The translations under genes and the position numbers were made by a program. The notes beneath the pieces were generated by a model. That model was not told where the DNA came from. It saw only the letters and a list, made by a program, of their open reading frames with translations, and did no database searches. From positions 1-64,000 of the forward strand of contig JAFAAS010000082.1 in assembly GCA_023426435.1 (NCBI GenBank): a stretch of DNA of 64,000 bases, in the 5' to 3' direction. Of the stretch, positions 41,047 to 48,903 are shown piece after piece. Position 1 is the first letter of the stretch. Each line of letters opens with the position of its first letter. The stretch comes from Verrucomicrobiota bacterium. Its GTDB lineage: Bacteria > Verrucomicrobiota > Verrucomicrobiia > Opitutales > Opitutaceae.

Positions 41047-42519
41047 ATGAAAGCGCTCGTCACTACGCTCGCCGTGCTCGCCATCCTCGCTAATGTCGCG
41101 GTCGCTTGGCTGCGCGTGCAATCTGCGGAAGCGACCGCCGTCGGCGGGGCGGTTCACCAAACGTCCGGTTGCGAAATCGAAAGCGCCTTTAACATCTGGC
41201 GCGCCGCGCAAGGGCAGCCGGTTTACGGCGATAGCTCGCGCATGCCATTCGCCGGCGCCTATTTCAATTGGCTGTTCTACTCTAGCTACGGTGCAATCGC
41301 CCGCACGTTTGCCGCGGTCGATGACACGGCCGAACTCTATCGAGTCGCCCGCCGGTTCACCGCAGTTGGGGCCGTGTTTGGCACCTTCGCAATCACGGGA
41401 CTGCTTGTATGCATCAACCGCCCGGCCGGTAGCTCACGCGCTACGCTCGCCGCGGCGATGGGAGTGTCGGTGTTCTTCGGAGCCCTACCGGGTTGGTGGG
41501 TGATTACCGCGCGTCCCGACATCTGGGGCCTCGCGCTCGAAGCAGCCGGCGTCGTCTGGTTTCTTGCGTGGCATCGACGCACGCCGATGAGCGCCGTCGT
41601 CGGAGCCGCCGTGCTCTTCTATCTAGCGTGGTCGTTCAAACAAACCTTCGTCGCCGGACCCGCCGCCGTCGGTTTGTTCCTCATGTTTCATCGGAGCTGG
41701 CGGGATGTGGCAGTCCTCGTCTGCATCATGGGCGCGTCCGTCGGTCTCACAATGTTCCTGATGGGACCGTCTTACCGCTTCGGGCTTTCTGAAACCGTCG
41801 CGGCAACCGGTTTCGAAGCTTCGATCGGCCGCGGGAATGCCGTGTCGGCCGCCTCGAAGCTGCTCTGGCTTCTGCTTGCGGTGCCCTTGGTTTGGCACGC
41901 CGCGCGCGTGGACCTGCTTGCGCGCGAAAACCGCTCACTCCGCCAGGACGCGCTTCAAGTCGGGCTGCTCGGCACGTTCATCGGACTCGCGATCTTCGCT
42001 CCATCTGCCTCCAAGGTCGGTGCCGCCACCAACTATTACTTCAGTCCCGCACTCATGCTCTCGCTGGCTGTGAGCGCCGCCCTCCCCGCGGCAACCAAGG
42101 AACGCTACATCCTTCCTTCCGCACTCGCGATGCTCGCACTGCCGCTCGCCGTGCTGCTCGGCTACGCCGGTCGCACCAGCCTCGCCGATGACGCCGGCGC
42201 CCTCGCGCAACGCTGGGCCATGTGGAAAGATCAGCCGTCTCCGCGATTTTCCTCCGATCTCAGCCTCAACATGCCTCAACCCGGAGACACCTCGCCCGCC
42301 TTTGTTCTCGGCTTCAACTACCAAGCCGATCGCGCGCGAGGCCGCCCCTTCGAGGCGAACGGCATCGGCGGGCTCATCGAGCAAGGATACTTCGCCTCAC
42401 TTCTTCTCCCCGCCGACACCCGCGGCCGCTACGATGGAGGCTCTCTGGAACGCTATGTGCGCAACGAGGAAGTGGCCGGACTCGCGCTGTATCGTCGGCT
42501 CCCTATCGAATCCGAGTAA
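41047..42519 (+). CDS. Polytopic membrane protein of unknown function (last gene of the locus)
   Basis: A 490-residue membrane protein. It has an N-terminal signal-anchor-like span (LVTTLAVLAILANVAVAWLR), a loop rich in aromatic residues (YGDSSRMPFAGAYFNWLFYS), then about nine spans including AAMGVSVFFGALPGWWVI, AAVLFYLAWSFKQTFVAGPA, VAVLVCIMGASVGLTMFLMG, LLWLLLAVPLVWHA, VGLLGTFIGLAIFAPSAS and LAMLALPLAVLLGYAG. About 110 soluble residues close it. The overall plan resembles GT-C enzymes and the proteins at 24724 and 33239, but I see no shared motif with them. It begins two bases after the sugar-phosphate transferase stop. The 80 bases after it have no convincing terminator. Confidence 0.72.
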   Translation: MKALVTTLAVLAILANVAVAWLRVQSAEATAVGGAVHQTSGCEIESAFNIWRAAQGQPVYGDSSRMPFAGAYFNWLFYSSYGAIARTFAAVDDTAELYRVARRFTAVGAVFGTFAITGLLVCINRPAGSSRATLAAAMGVSVFFGALPGWWVITARPDIWGLALEAAGVVWFLAWHRRTPMSAVVGAAVLFYLAWSFKQTFVAGPAAVGLFLMFHRSWRDVAVLVCIMGASVGLTMFLMGPSYRFGLSETVAATGFEASIGRGNAVSAASKLLWLLLAVPLVWHAARVDLLARENRSLRQDALQVGLLGTFIGLAIFAPSASKVGAATNYYFSPALMLSLAVSAALPAATKERYILPSALAMLALPLAVLLGYAGRTSLADDAGALAQRWAMWKDQPSPRFSSDLSLNMPQPGDTSPAFVLGFNYQADRARGRPFEANGIGGLIEQGYFASLLLPADTRGRYDGGSLERYVRNEEVAGLALYRRLPIESE

Positions 42520-42599
42520 CGCAGATGCCGCAGCGGTTTGCCCGCTAGGCGCAAAACACATGTATTGGGGGCAGGACTCCCCGCTCCCGTCTTACCAAC

Positions 42600-43985
42600 A
42601 TGCAACGCTACGATTTCCTCGTCCTCGGCGGTGGCAGCGCCGGCTTCAACGCCGCGCGCCTCGCCGTTTCGCTCGGCCTCAAGACCGCCATCGTCGACGG
42701 TGCCCGCGAACTCGGCGGCCTCTGCATTCTCCGCGGCTGCATGCCGTCCAAAACGCTGCTCTACATCGCCGACGTGCTCCACCTCGCGCGCAAGGGCCGC
42801 ACGTTCGGCCTGAAAATTCCCTCCGCCGAACCCGACATGCGCGCGATCCACGCGCGCAAAAAACGCATCATCGCCGATTTCGCCGACTACCGCGTCCAGG
42901 CGCTCGAGAACGGAAAATTCAATCTCATCCGCGCCCACGGTCGCTTCGTCGATCCACACACCATCGAGCTCTCCGACGGCCGCTCGATCCGCGCGAAACA
43001 CATCCTGATCGCCACCGGTTCCAAACCGTCCATCCCCGCCGTCCCCGGACTCGCCGAAACGCCGTTCTGGACCAGCGACGATGTCCTCGATCTCGATTTC
43101 GTCCCGAAAAGCGTCCTCGTCCTCGGAGGCGGTATCGTCGCTTGCGAACTCGCCCAATTTCTCAATCGCATCGGCTCGCGAGTCACCCTCGTCCAACGCA
43201 GCATCAACATCCTCCGCGATCATTCCGCCGCCGCGTCCAACGTCGTGCAACAGGCGTTTCGCGACGAGGGCATCGAGATCTTCTCGGGCACGCACCTGCA
43301 GAAAGTGTGGCGCGACTCCCGCGGCGCCGCCGTGAAATTTCTCTGCGACGGCAAGATCGTCACCCGCCGGGCCGAACATCTTTTCAACGCCCTCGGCCGC
43401 ACCCCCAATACCGACGCGCTCAACCTCTCCGCCGCCGGCGTGAAAACCCGCATCACCGGCCAGATCGTCATCAACCGCTGGCATCAAACCACGACACCGC
43501 ACATCTACGCCGCGGGCGACTGCTCCGGCCCCGCCGAAATCGTCCATGTCGCCATTCAGCAGGGCGAACTCGTCGCCCGCCACGCCGCCGGTCTCCGGAA
43601 GCTCAAACCCGTCGACTACTCGCTTCTGCTCAACGTCGTCTTCACCGATCCACAGCTTGCCACCATCGGACTTCTCGAACGCGACCTGCAGCGCAAGAAA
43701 CGCAAATACCTCGTCGCCTCGTATCCATTTAACGATCACGGAAAGTCCATCCTGATGGACGCCAACTACGGCTACGTGAAGGTCATCGCCGAGCCGCGCC
43801 GCGGCCGCATCCTCGGCGCCGAAATCGTCGGCAAGGACGCCGGCGAACTCATCCACGCTTTCAGCGGCCCGCTCGCCATGCGCGCCACCGTTTTCGATCT
43901 CCTCCGAGCTCCGTGGTATCATCCCACGCTCGCCGAGATCGTCACCTACCCGCTCGAAGAAATCGCCGAGCAGATCAAGAAGTAG
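42600..43985 (+). CDS. Pyridine nucleotide-disulfide oxidoreductase (dihydrolipoamide dehydrogenase/mercuric reductase-like)
   Basis: A 461-residue FAD flavoprotein. FAD site: YDFLVLGGGSAGFNAARLAV. The redox-active disulfide is in ELGGLCILRGCMPSKTLLYI (Cys pair spaced C-x4-C, as in lipoamide dehydrogenase). NAD(P) site: KSVLVLGGGIVACELAQFLN near residue 180. The second FAD motif is TPHIYAAGDCSGPAEIVHVA, and the dimer-interface HPT motif is near the C-terminus (WYHPTLAEIVTYPLEEIAE). The active-site His-Glu dyad of true lipoamide dehydrogenase is partly altered around the HPT. No lipoyl-enzyme genes are nearby, so the electron acceptor is uncertain. The next gene, hisA, is convergent. Confidence 0.9.
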   Translation: MQRYDFLVLGGGSAGFNAARLAVSLGLKTAIVDGARELGGLCILRGCMPSKTLLYIADVLHLARKGRTFGLKIPSAEPDMRAIHARKKRIIADFADYRVQALENGKFNLIRAHGRFVDPHTIELSDGRSIRAKHILIATGSKPSIPAVPGLAETPFWTSDDVLDLDFVPKSVLVLGGGIVACELAQFLNRIGSRVTLVQRSINILRDHSAAASNVVQQAFRDEGIEIFSGTHLQKVWRDSRGAAVKFLCDGKIVTRRAEHLFNALGRTPNTDALNLSAAGVKTRITGQIVINRWHQTTTPHIYAAGDCSGPAEIVHVAIQQGELVARHAAGLRKLKPVDYSLLLNVVFTDPQLATIGLLERDLQRKKRKYLVASYPFNDHGKSILMDANYGYVKVIAEPRRGRILGAEIVGKDAGELIHAFSGPLAMRATVFDLLRAPWYHPTLAEIVTYPLEEIAEQIKK

Positions 43986-43994
43986 CGCGGCGCC

Positions 43995-44735
43995 TCAGCT
44001 CGCGCCTCTTGCCGCCGCGATCTCGAGCAGATCGCGCAACTCCACGCGCTGCTCGTAGAGCGCCTTCCCCACGATCACTCCGTCCAACCGGACGTGACGC
44101 TGCGCCAGCTTCGCCAACTCGATCACATCTTCACGCCGGCTCACTCCCCCACTCGCGATCACGCGAAACTTCCCCGCACTTAACATCGCCTCCTGCGCCG
44201 GATAATTCGGCCCCGTCAGCATTCCGTCCGTTCCAATATCCGTGTGGATGATCGTCGCGACGCCCAGCGCATCCATGCGCTTCGCGAGGCCGATCGCACT
44301 CATGTCGGAAGTAGCCACCCAGCCTTTCACCGCCACCTGACCATCCTTCGCATCGATTCCCACCGCGATCTTCTCTCCAAACGCCTGCACCAACTCGCCG
44401 ACAAACGCCTCGCTCTCCGCCGCACGCGTTCCGATCACCACCCGACTCACTCCAAAACCCAGCGCCCGCTCCACCGCCGCGCGCGTCCGCAATCCACCGC
44501 CGAGTTGAACCTTCATCCCGATCGCCGCGATCGCCTGCACCGCCGCCAGATTCTGCGGCTCGCCTGCAAACGCCCCGTCGAGATCCACCACATGAACCCA
44601 CTCGCTGCCCGCGGCGCGAAACTGCTGCGCAACGTCCGCGGGGTTTTCCGCATAGACCGTTTCCTGATCTGCGCGTCCTTGCGTCAGCCGCACACAGCGG
44701 CCGCCTTTGATATCGATCGCGGGATAAATCGTCAT
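43995..44735 (-). CDS. hisA: HisA, ProFAR isomerase of histidine biosynthesis
   Basis: A 246-residue (beta/alpha)8 barrel enzyme that isomerises ProFAR to PRFAR, step four of histidine synthesis. It has the N-terminal catalytic Asp in IYPAIDIKGGRCVRLTQG, VHVVDLDGAFAGEPQN, QLGGGLRTRAAVERALGFG, the second catalytic Asp in TIIHTDIGTDGMLTGPN, and the phosphate-binding VIASGGVSRREDV and VIVGKALYE. This mix of DG(A/T) motifs is HisA rather than HisF. A TTG two codons upstream is in frame; the ATG at 44735 gives the family start. Its other his partners are not in the window; it ends nine bases from the convergent flavoprotein gene and is divergent from the M42 peptidase. Confidence 0.96.
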   Translation of the reverse strand: MTIYPAIDIKGGRCVRLTQGRADQETVYAENPADVAQQFRAAGSEWVHVVDLDGAFAGEPQNLAAVQAIAAIGMKVQLGGGLRTRAAVERALGFGVSRVVIGTRAAESEAFVGELVQAFGEKIAVGIDAKDGQVAVKGWVATSDMSAIGLAKRMDALGVATIIHTDIGTDGMLTGPNYPAQEAMLSAGKFRVIASGGVSRREDVIELAKLAQRHVRLDGVIVGKALYEQRVELRDLLEIAAARGAS

Positions 44736-44782
44736 TCGCAAAAACGCTTTGCGCCCGCGTTCACCGGCGCGAGACTAAAACC

Positions 44783-45847
44783 ATGCCCGATTATCAGGTG
44801 CCCGCTTTTCTCGCCGAACTGCTTCACGCCCGCTCGCCTTCCGGTTACGAATCCGAAGCGCAGGCCGTGTTCGATCGCCACGTCAAACCTTCCGCCGACG
44901 AATACCGCAACGACGCCCTCGGCAATCGCATCGCCACGCTCAACCCGACCGGCGATCCCGTCCTCATGCTCGCCGGCCACATGGACGAGCTCGGCCTCAT
45001 CATCACCTACGTCAACAAAGACGGCTTCCTCTACTTCGACACCGTCGGCGGACACGATCTCAGCGTCATCTCCGGCCGCCGCGTCATCATCCAAACGGAA
45101 AACGGCCCCGTCGTTGGCGTCACCGGCAAACGCGCCATCCACCTCATGGATGAAGAGGACCGCAAGAAGGTCCCGAAGAAGCACGAGATCTGGATCGATA
45201 TCGGCGTCCGCTCGAAAAAAGAAGCCCTCGAACGCGTGGCGATCGGCGATGTCGCCACCTACGATCACGAGTTGCAGATGATCAACGGCTCCGTCGGCGC
45301 CGCGCGCGCCTTCGACAACAAGGTCGGCGCCTACATCGTCGGCGAAACGCTCCGTCGCCTTTCAAAAGAGAAAAAACTCGCCGCGAAGATTGTATCCGTC
45401 GCGACATCACAGGAGGAAATCGGCGTGCGCGGCGCCACCACCGCCGCCTACTCCGTCAATCCGCACCTCGCCGTCGCCATCGATGTCGGACACGCGACCG
45501 ATCATCCCGATTGCGACAACCGCCGCTTCGGCGAAACCAAACTCGGCGGCGGTCCGATCATCTGCCGCGGCGCCAACATCAATCCAAAGATCTACCAGAA
45601 GCTCGTCGCCGCCGCGAAAAAAGCCGGCATTCCCTACCAGCTCGAAGCCGACCCGCGCCCCACCGGCACCGACGCCCGCGCCATCCAGATGGGACGCGGC
45701 GGCGTCGCGACCGGGCTCCTCAGCATCCCGTTGCGCTACATGCACACGCCGAGCGAGGTCGTCGATCTCGAGGACGTCGAACGCTGCGTGAAACTCCTCG
45801 TCGAATTCTCACGCGCCTTGAAAAAAGGCGACTACGCCCACTGGTGA
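44783..45847 (+). CDS. M42-family metallo-aminopeptidase
   Basis: A 354-residue dinuclear zinc aminopeptidase of the M42 (TET/glutamyl aminopeptidase/endoglucanase-like) family. Metal ligands and catalytic residues are visible in order: LMLAGHMDELGLII (His and Asp), GAARAFDNKVGAYIV (bridging Asp), SVATSQEEIGVRGATTA (catalytic Glu and metal Glu), VAIDVGHATDHPDCD (Asp) and IPLRYMHTPSEVVDLEDVE (His). RPTGTDARAIQMGRGGVATG is also characteristic. These enzymes form dodecamers in the cytoplasm that trim peptides. Its stop codon is directly adjacent to the stop of the convergent secreted-protein gene: the two genes abut with no gap. Confidence 0.95.
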   Translation: MPDYQVPAFLAELLHARSPSGYESEAQAVFDRHVKPSADEYRNDALGNRIATLNPTGDPVLMLAGHMDELGLIITYVNKDGFLYFDTVGGHDLSVISGRRVIIQTENGPVVGVTGKRAIHLMDEEDRKKVPKKHEIWIDIGVRSKKEALERVAIGDVATYDHELQMINGSVGAARAFDNKVGAYIVGETLRRLSKEKKLAAKIVSVATSQEEIGVRGATTAAYSVNPHLAVAIDVGHATDHPDCDNRRFGETKLGGGPIICRGANINPKIYQKLVAAAKKAGIPYQLEADPRPTGTDARAIQMGRGGVATGLLSIPLRYMHTPSEVVDLEDVERCVKLLVEFSRALKKGDYAHW

Positions 45848-46759
45848 TCAATCGCCCTTTTCCGCGACCACCGGCGCGATCACGATTTCGAAAGCCGCCT
45901 GCTGGTCGCGCGCAAAGAGCGGCGAGAGTTGTTCCAACTCAATCAGCGGCGCACGCGCACCGCTGAGATACACCTGCGTCACGAAACCGTCATCCGGCGT
46001 CGAATCGACCCGTCCCGAACTCACGCCCGCTTCCACCCGAATCGTCTCCGCGCCCATCCGCGCCGTCAGAGGCTGCTGCCGAAACCCGAGTTTCTCCATC
46101 TTTCCCACGTGTCGCAGCGTGAGTTCCGATCCTTCCGCTCGCACATGCGGCGGCTCGGGAAACGTCCGGATCGGATGATCGCCCCTCCCAAGGTGCAGTT
46201 GCACATAGCCGCGCGGTTCTTCGTTCGACGGCTCCGCGCGCACACTCACCTCCGCGTGCGCCAGCACCTGCACCACGTGAATGATCTGCGCCGGCCGGCG
46301 CCCGCCATCGATGCGCGCGGCGCAACGGAGTTTGTCACCATCCCACCAATACACGCGCCGCAACCGCGGCCACTCGTCGCCCGTGCTCGGCATCAACAAC
46401 TCCAAACGCGCGCCCTCGATCGTCACTTTCTCCGCCGCGCTCGCTTCCCACGCCGCCGGCGGCGGCCAGTTGCGGCTCCATTCCGATTGCGGACCGAGCC
46501 ACACACGATGCCCGCCCCACTCCGCCGGATTGCTCAAGTCGGGCGGAACATAAAGCAGGTTATCGCTGCCCGACCGTCCGAAGAAAATCAGCCGCGCGCG
46601 ATCCACCGACACCACCGCTTCATAAGCCCCGCCGGTCGCCACATACGCCCGCTCGCCATTCCACTGCGTTTCCCGCCAATGGGTCTCGTCGGCGCTCGAT
46701 CCGGCCGCTGACGTAGCAACACCAACCAACGCTGCCGCGACGAAGATCAAAACCTTCAT
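45848..46759 (-). CDS. Secreted protein of unknown function
   Basis: A 303-residue exported protein. It starts MKVLIFVAAALVGVATSAAG, a Sec signal peptide with predicted cleavage near residue 20. The mature part is beta-rich and Trp-rich: ERAYVATGGAYEAVVSVDRA, LIFFGRSGSDNLLYVPPDLS, HRVWLGPQSEWSRNWPPPAA, LRRVYWWDGDKLRCAARIDG. The GxRVWLGPQSEW motif and the layout recall a family of periplasmic proteins (DUF4380-like), but I would not assign it firmly. Start: the ATG at 46759 has a purine-rich stretch (AGAAGAAGC) directly before it, better than the in-frame extension to 46843. It is not obviously in an operon, since clpX upstream ends 145 bases away. Confidence 0.8.
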   Translation of the reverse strand: MKVLIFVAAALVGVATSAAGSSADETHWRETQWNGERAYVATGGAYEAVVSVDRARLIFFGRSGSDNLLYVPPDLSNPAEWGGHRVWLGPQSEWSRNWPPPAAWEASAAEKVTIEGARLELLMPSTGDEWPRLRRVYWWDGDKLRCAARIDGGRRPAQIIHVVQVLAHAEVSVRAEPSNEEPRGYVQLHLGRGDHPIRTFPEPPHVRAEGSELTLRHVGKMEKLGFRQQPLTARMGAETIRVEAGVSSGRVDSTPDDGFVTQVYLSGARAPLIELEQLSPLFARDQQAAFEIVIAPVVAEKGD

Positions 46760-46904
46760 AGCTTCTTCTTTCCACCGTCGCGCCGCCCCGCAAGCCATTC
46801 CACCTCCGCGCAAGACGGGTGAAAACAACCTTCTCGAATACAAGAACCGGCTGATTCGAAATGAGCGGAGGCTATCCTAAATGGCACCCGCGCCTCGCCC
46901 CGCA

Positions 46905-48200
46905 TTAAGCCGCATCCTGCTTTGGCTCGCCTTTGTCGATCCGGCGCAACGTCGGACGCTTCCGTCCATTCACCACGCCCGCGTCGATCACGACCTCCGC
47001 GACGTCGTCGCGTTGCGGCAGGTCATACATCACTTCGAGCATCAGATTCTCGAGAATCGAACGCAGCGCGCGCGCTCCCGTCTTCAGTTCGATCGCTCGT
47101 TGCGCAATCGCCCGGATTGCATCCGTCGTGAGCCGCAACCGAACGCCGTCCATCGCGAACAGCTTCGAATACTGCTTCACCATCGCGTTCTTCGTGCGCA
47201 GCAAAACCTTTTCGAGGTCCGCAACGGAAAGCTGATCGAGCACCGAGACCACCGGCAAACGGCCGATGAATTCCGGAATCATGCCGAAGCGAATCAGATC
47301 CTCCGGCGCGAGCGCCTTCATCATCTCCTCCGGCTTGAGCGCCTGCTCCGCCTGCGCGCGAATCGAAGCAAAACCGAGGCTGCGCTGGCCCAATCGCCGT
47401 TGCACCAAACCCTCCAGGCCGACGAACGCGCCGCCGCAAATGAAGAGGATATTCGACGTGTTGATCTGAACGTATTCCTGATTCGGATGCTTCCGCCCGC
47501 CTTGCGGGGGAACGTTGCACGTCGTGCCTTCGAGAATCTTCAACAGCGCCTGCTGGACGCCTTCGCCAGAAACGTCACGCGTGATCGAAACGTTCTCCGT
47601 CTTCCGCCCGATCTTGTCGATCTCATCGATGTAGATGATGCCGCACTCCGCACGCTTCACGTCGTAGTTCGCATTCTGCAGCAAACGCAGGACGACGTTC
47701 TCAACATCTTCGCCGACGTAGCCGGCTTCGGTCAGCGTCGTGGCATCCGAAATCGCAAACGGCACATCGAGGATCTTCGCCAGCGTGCGCGCGAGCAGCG
47801 TCTTGCCCGACCCGGTCGGCCCCACGAGGAGGATGTTGCTCTTCTCGACGTCGACGTCGTTGAACTCCGGCGACAGCGCCAGCGACTCCTTGCCCGACTG
47901 CCCGGCGTCGAACATCAACCGCTTGTAATGGTTATAGACCGCGACCGAGAGAACCTTCTTCGCGTGGTCCTGACCGATGACGAAATCGTCGAGCGTGCGC
48001 TTGATCTCCGACGGCTTCACCAATCGCACCGGCGGACGCGTCTCGGCGGTCGGCGCCTTTACTTCGCGATCGATGATCGTCTTGCAGACATTGACGCACG
48101 AATCGCAGATATAAACACCGGGACCGGCGATGATCTTCTTCACCTCGGCCTGCGATTTCCCGCAGAACGAGCAAAGGGTCATGCGGGACGATTTGGCCAT
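46905..48200 (-). CDS. clpX: ATP-dependent Clp protease ATP-binding subunit ClpX
   Basis: A 431-residue AAA+ unfoldase, the regulatory partner of ClpP. The N-terminal zinc finger reads LCSFCGK and YICDSCVNVC (four Cys). The AAA+ core has Walker A LLVGPTGSGKTLLA, the pore loop AGYVGEDVENVV, Walker B CGIIYIDEIDKI, the RKH loop GGRKHPNQ, the ClpP-docking LGQRSLGF loop (LGF in place of IGF) and sensor 2 in LKTGARALRSILE. All functional parts are intact. It lies 60 bases downstream of clpP on the same strand, giving the classic order tig-clpP-clpX. Confidence 0.98.
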   Translation of the reverse strand: MAKSSRMTLCSFCGKSQAEVKKIIAGPGVYICDSCVNVCKTIIDREVKAPTAETRPPVRLVKPSEIKRTLDDFVIGQDHAKKVLSVAVYNHYKRLMFDAGQSGKESLALSPEFNDVDVEKSNILLVGPTGSGKTLLARTLAKILDVPFAISDATTLTEAGYVGEDVENVVLRLLQNANYDVKRAECGIIYIDEIDKIGRKTENVSITRDVSGEGVQQALLKILEGTTCNVPPQGGRKHPNQEYVQINTSNILFICGGAFVGLEGLVQRRLGQRSLGFASIRAQAEQALKPEEMMKALAPEDLIRFGMIPEFIGRLPVVSVLDQLSVADLEKVLLRTKNAMVKQYSKLFAMDGVRLRLTTDAIRAIAQRAIELKTGARALRSILENLMLEVMYDLPQRDDVAEVVIDAGVVNGRKRPTLRRIDKGEPKQDAA

Positions 48201-48260
48201 GGAAACAAGATGTTCGGCTGCGCGAGCGAGTCGAGGGTCTAGACCTTTTTAACCACTTCT

Positions 48261-48881
48261 TCAGGCCGCGGCGGTCACGCCCAGCGCCTGAGCCTCACGC
48301 GTCGATTCAACCACGTGGTCGACGATCCCATACTCTTTCGCCTCATGGGCGCTCAGGTAGTAATCGCGGTCAGAATCCTTTTCGACCTGCGCCACATCCT
48401 TGCCGGTGTGCTTCGCAATGGTCTCGTTCAATGTCTTGCGCCAGCGGAGGATTTCTCGCGCCGCGATCGCAATATCGGCCGCCTGCCCGCCTGCACCGCC
48501 ACTGGGTTGGTGAATCATCACCCGGCTATTCGGCAGGGCGAAACGTTTTCCCTTCGTCCCCGCCGCCAGGAGCACCGTGCTCATGCTGGCAGCCATGCCG
48601 ACGCAGTAGGTAACGATATCGCATTGCAGGAAGTTCATCGTGTCATAGATGGCCATGCCACCCGTCACGACGCCGCCCGGAGAGTTGATGTAGAGCTGAA
48701 TGTCCTTCTTGGGATCCTCCATCTGCAGGAAGAACATCTGCGCAATCACGAGATTCGCCACCGTGTCATCGATCGGCGTGCCGATGAAGATGATGCGGTC
48801 CTTGAGGAGGCGCGAATAGATGTCCATCGACCGCTCTCCGCGGCCGGTATTCTCCAAGACGATAGGAACGTAGTAGCTCAC
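48261..48881 (-). CDS. clpP: ATP-dependent Clp protease proteolytic subunit ClpP
   Basis: A 206-residue serine protease that forms the tetradecameric ClpP barrel. The catalytic triad is visible: Ser in CVGMAASMSTVLLAAG, His in NSRVMIHQPSGGAGG and Asp in SDRDYYLSAHEAKEYG. IYINSPGG-type LYINSPGGVVTGGMAIYD forms the substrate-binding strand. Start: the frame stays open up to 48956 into the tig coding region, but GTG at 48881 gives the family N-terminus SYYVPIVLENTGRGERSMDI, so the 5' extension (Arg-rich) was rejected. The propeptide, if any, is short. It lies 22 bases downstream of tig and 60 bases upstream of clpX, in one operon. Confidence 0.97.
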   Translation of the reverse strand: MSYYVPIVLENTGRGERSMDIYSRLLKDRIIFIGTPIDDTVANLVIAQMFFLQMEDPKKDIQLYINSPGGVVTGGMAIYDTMNFLQCDIVTYCVGMAASMSTVLLAAGTKGKRFALPNSRVMIHQPSGGAGGQAADIAIAAREILRWRKTLNETIAKHTGKDVAQVEKDSDRDYYLSAHEAKEYGIVDHVVESTREAQALGVTAAA

Positions 48882-48903
48882 AGTGGTGATGGTATATCGG
48901 CAG

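Noticed and set aside
42453..43922. A 489-codon minus-strand frame opposite the flavoprotein gene
   Set aside because: The plus strand carries intact FAD, NAD and CxxxxC motifs; the minus frame has none.
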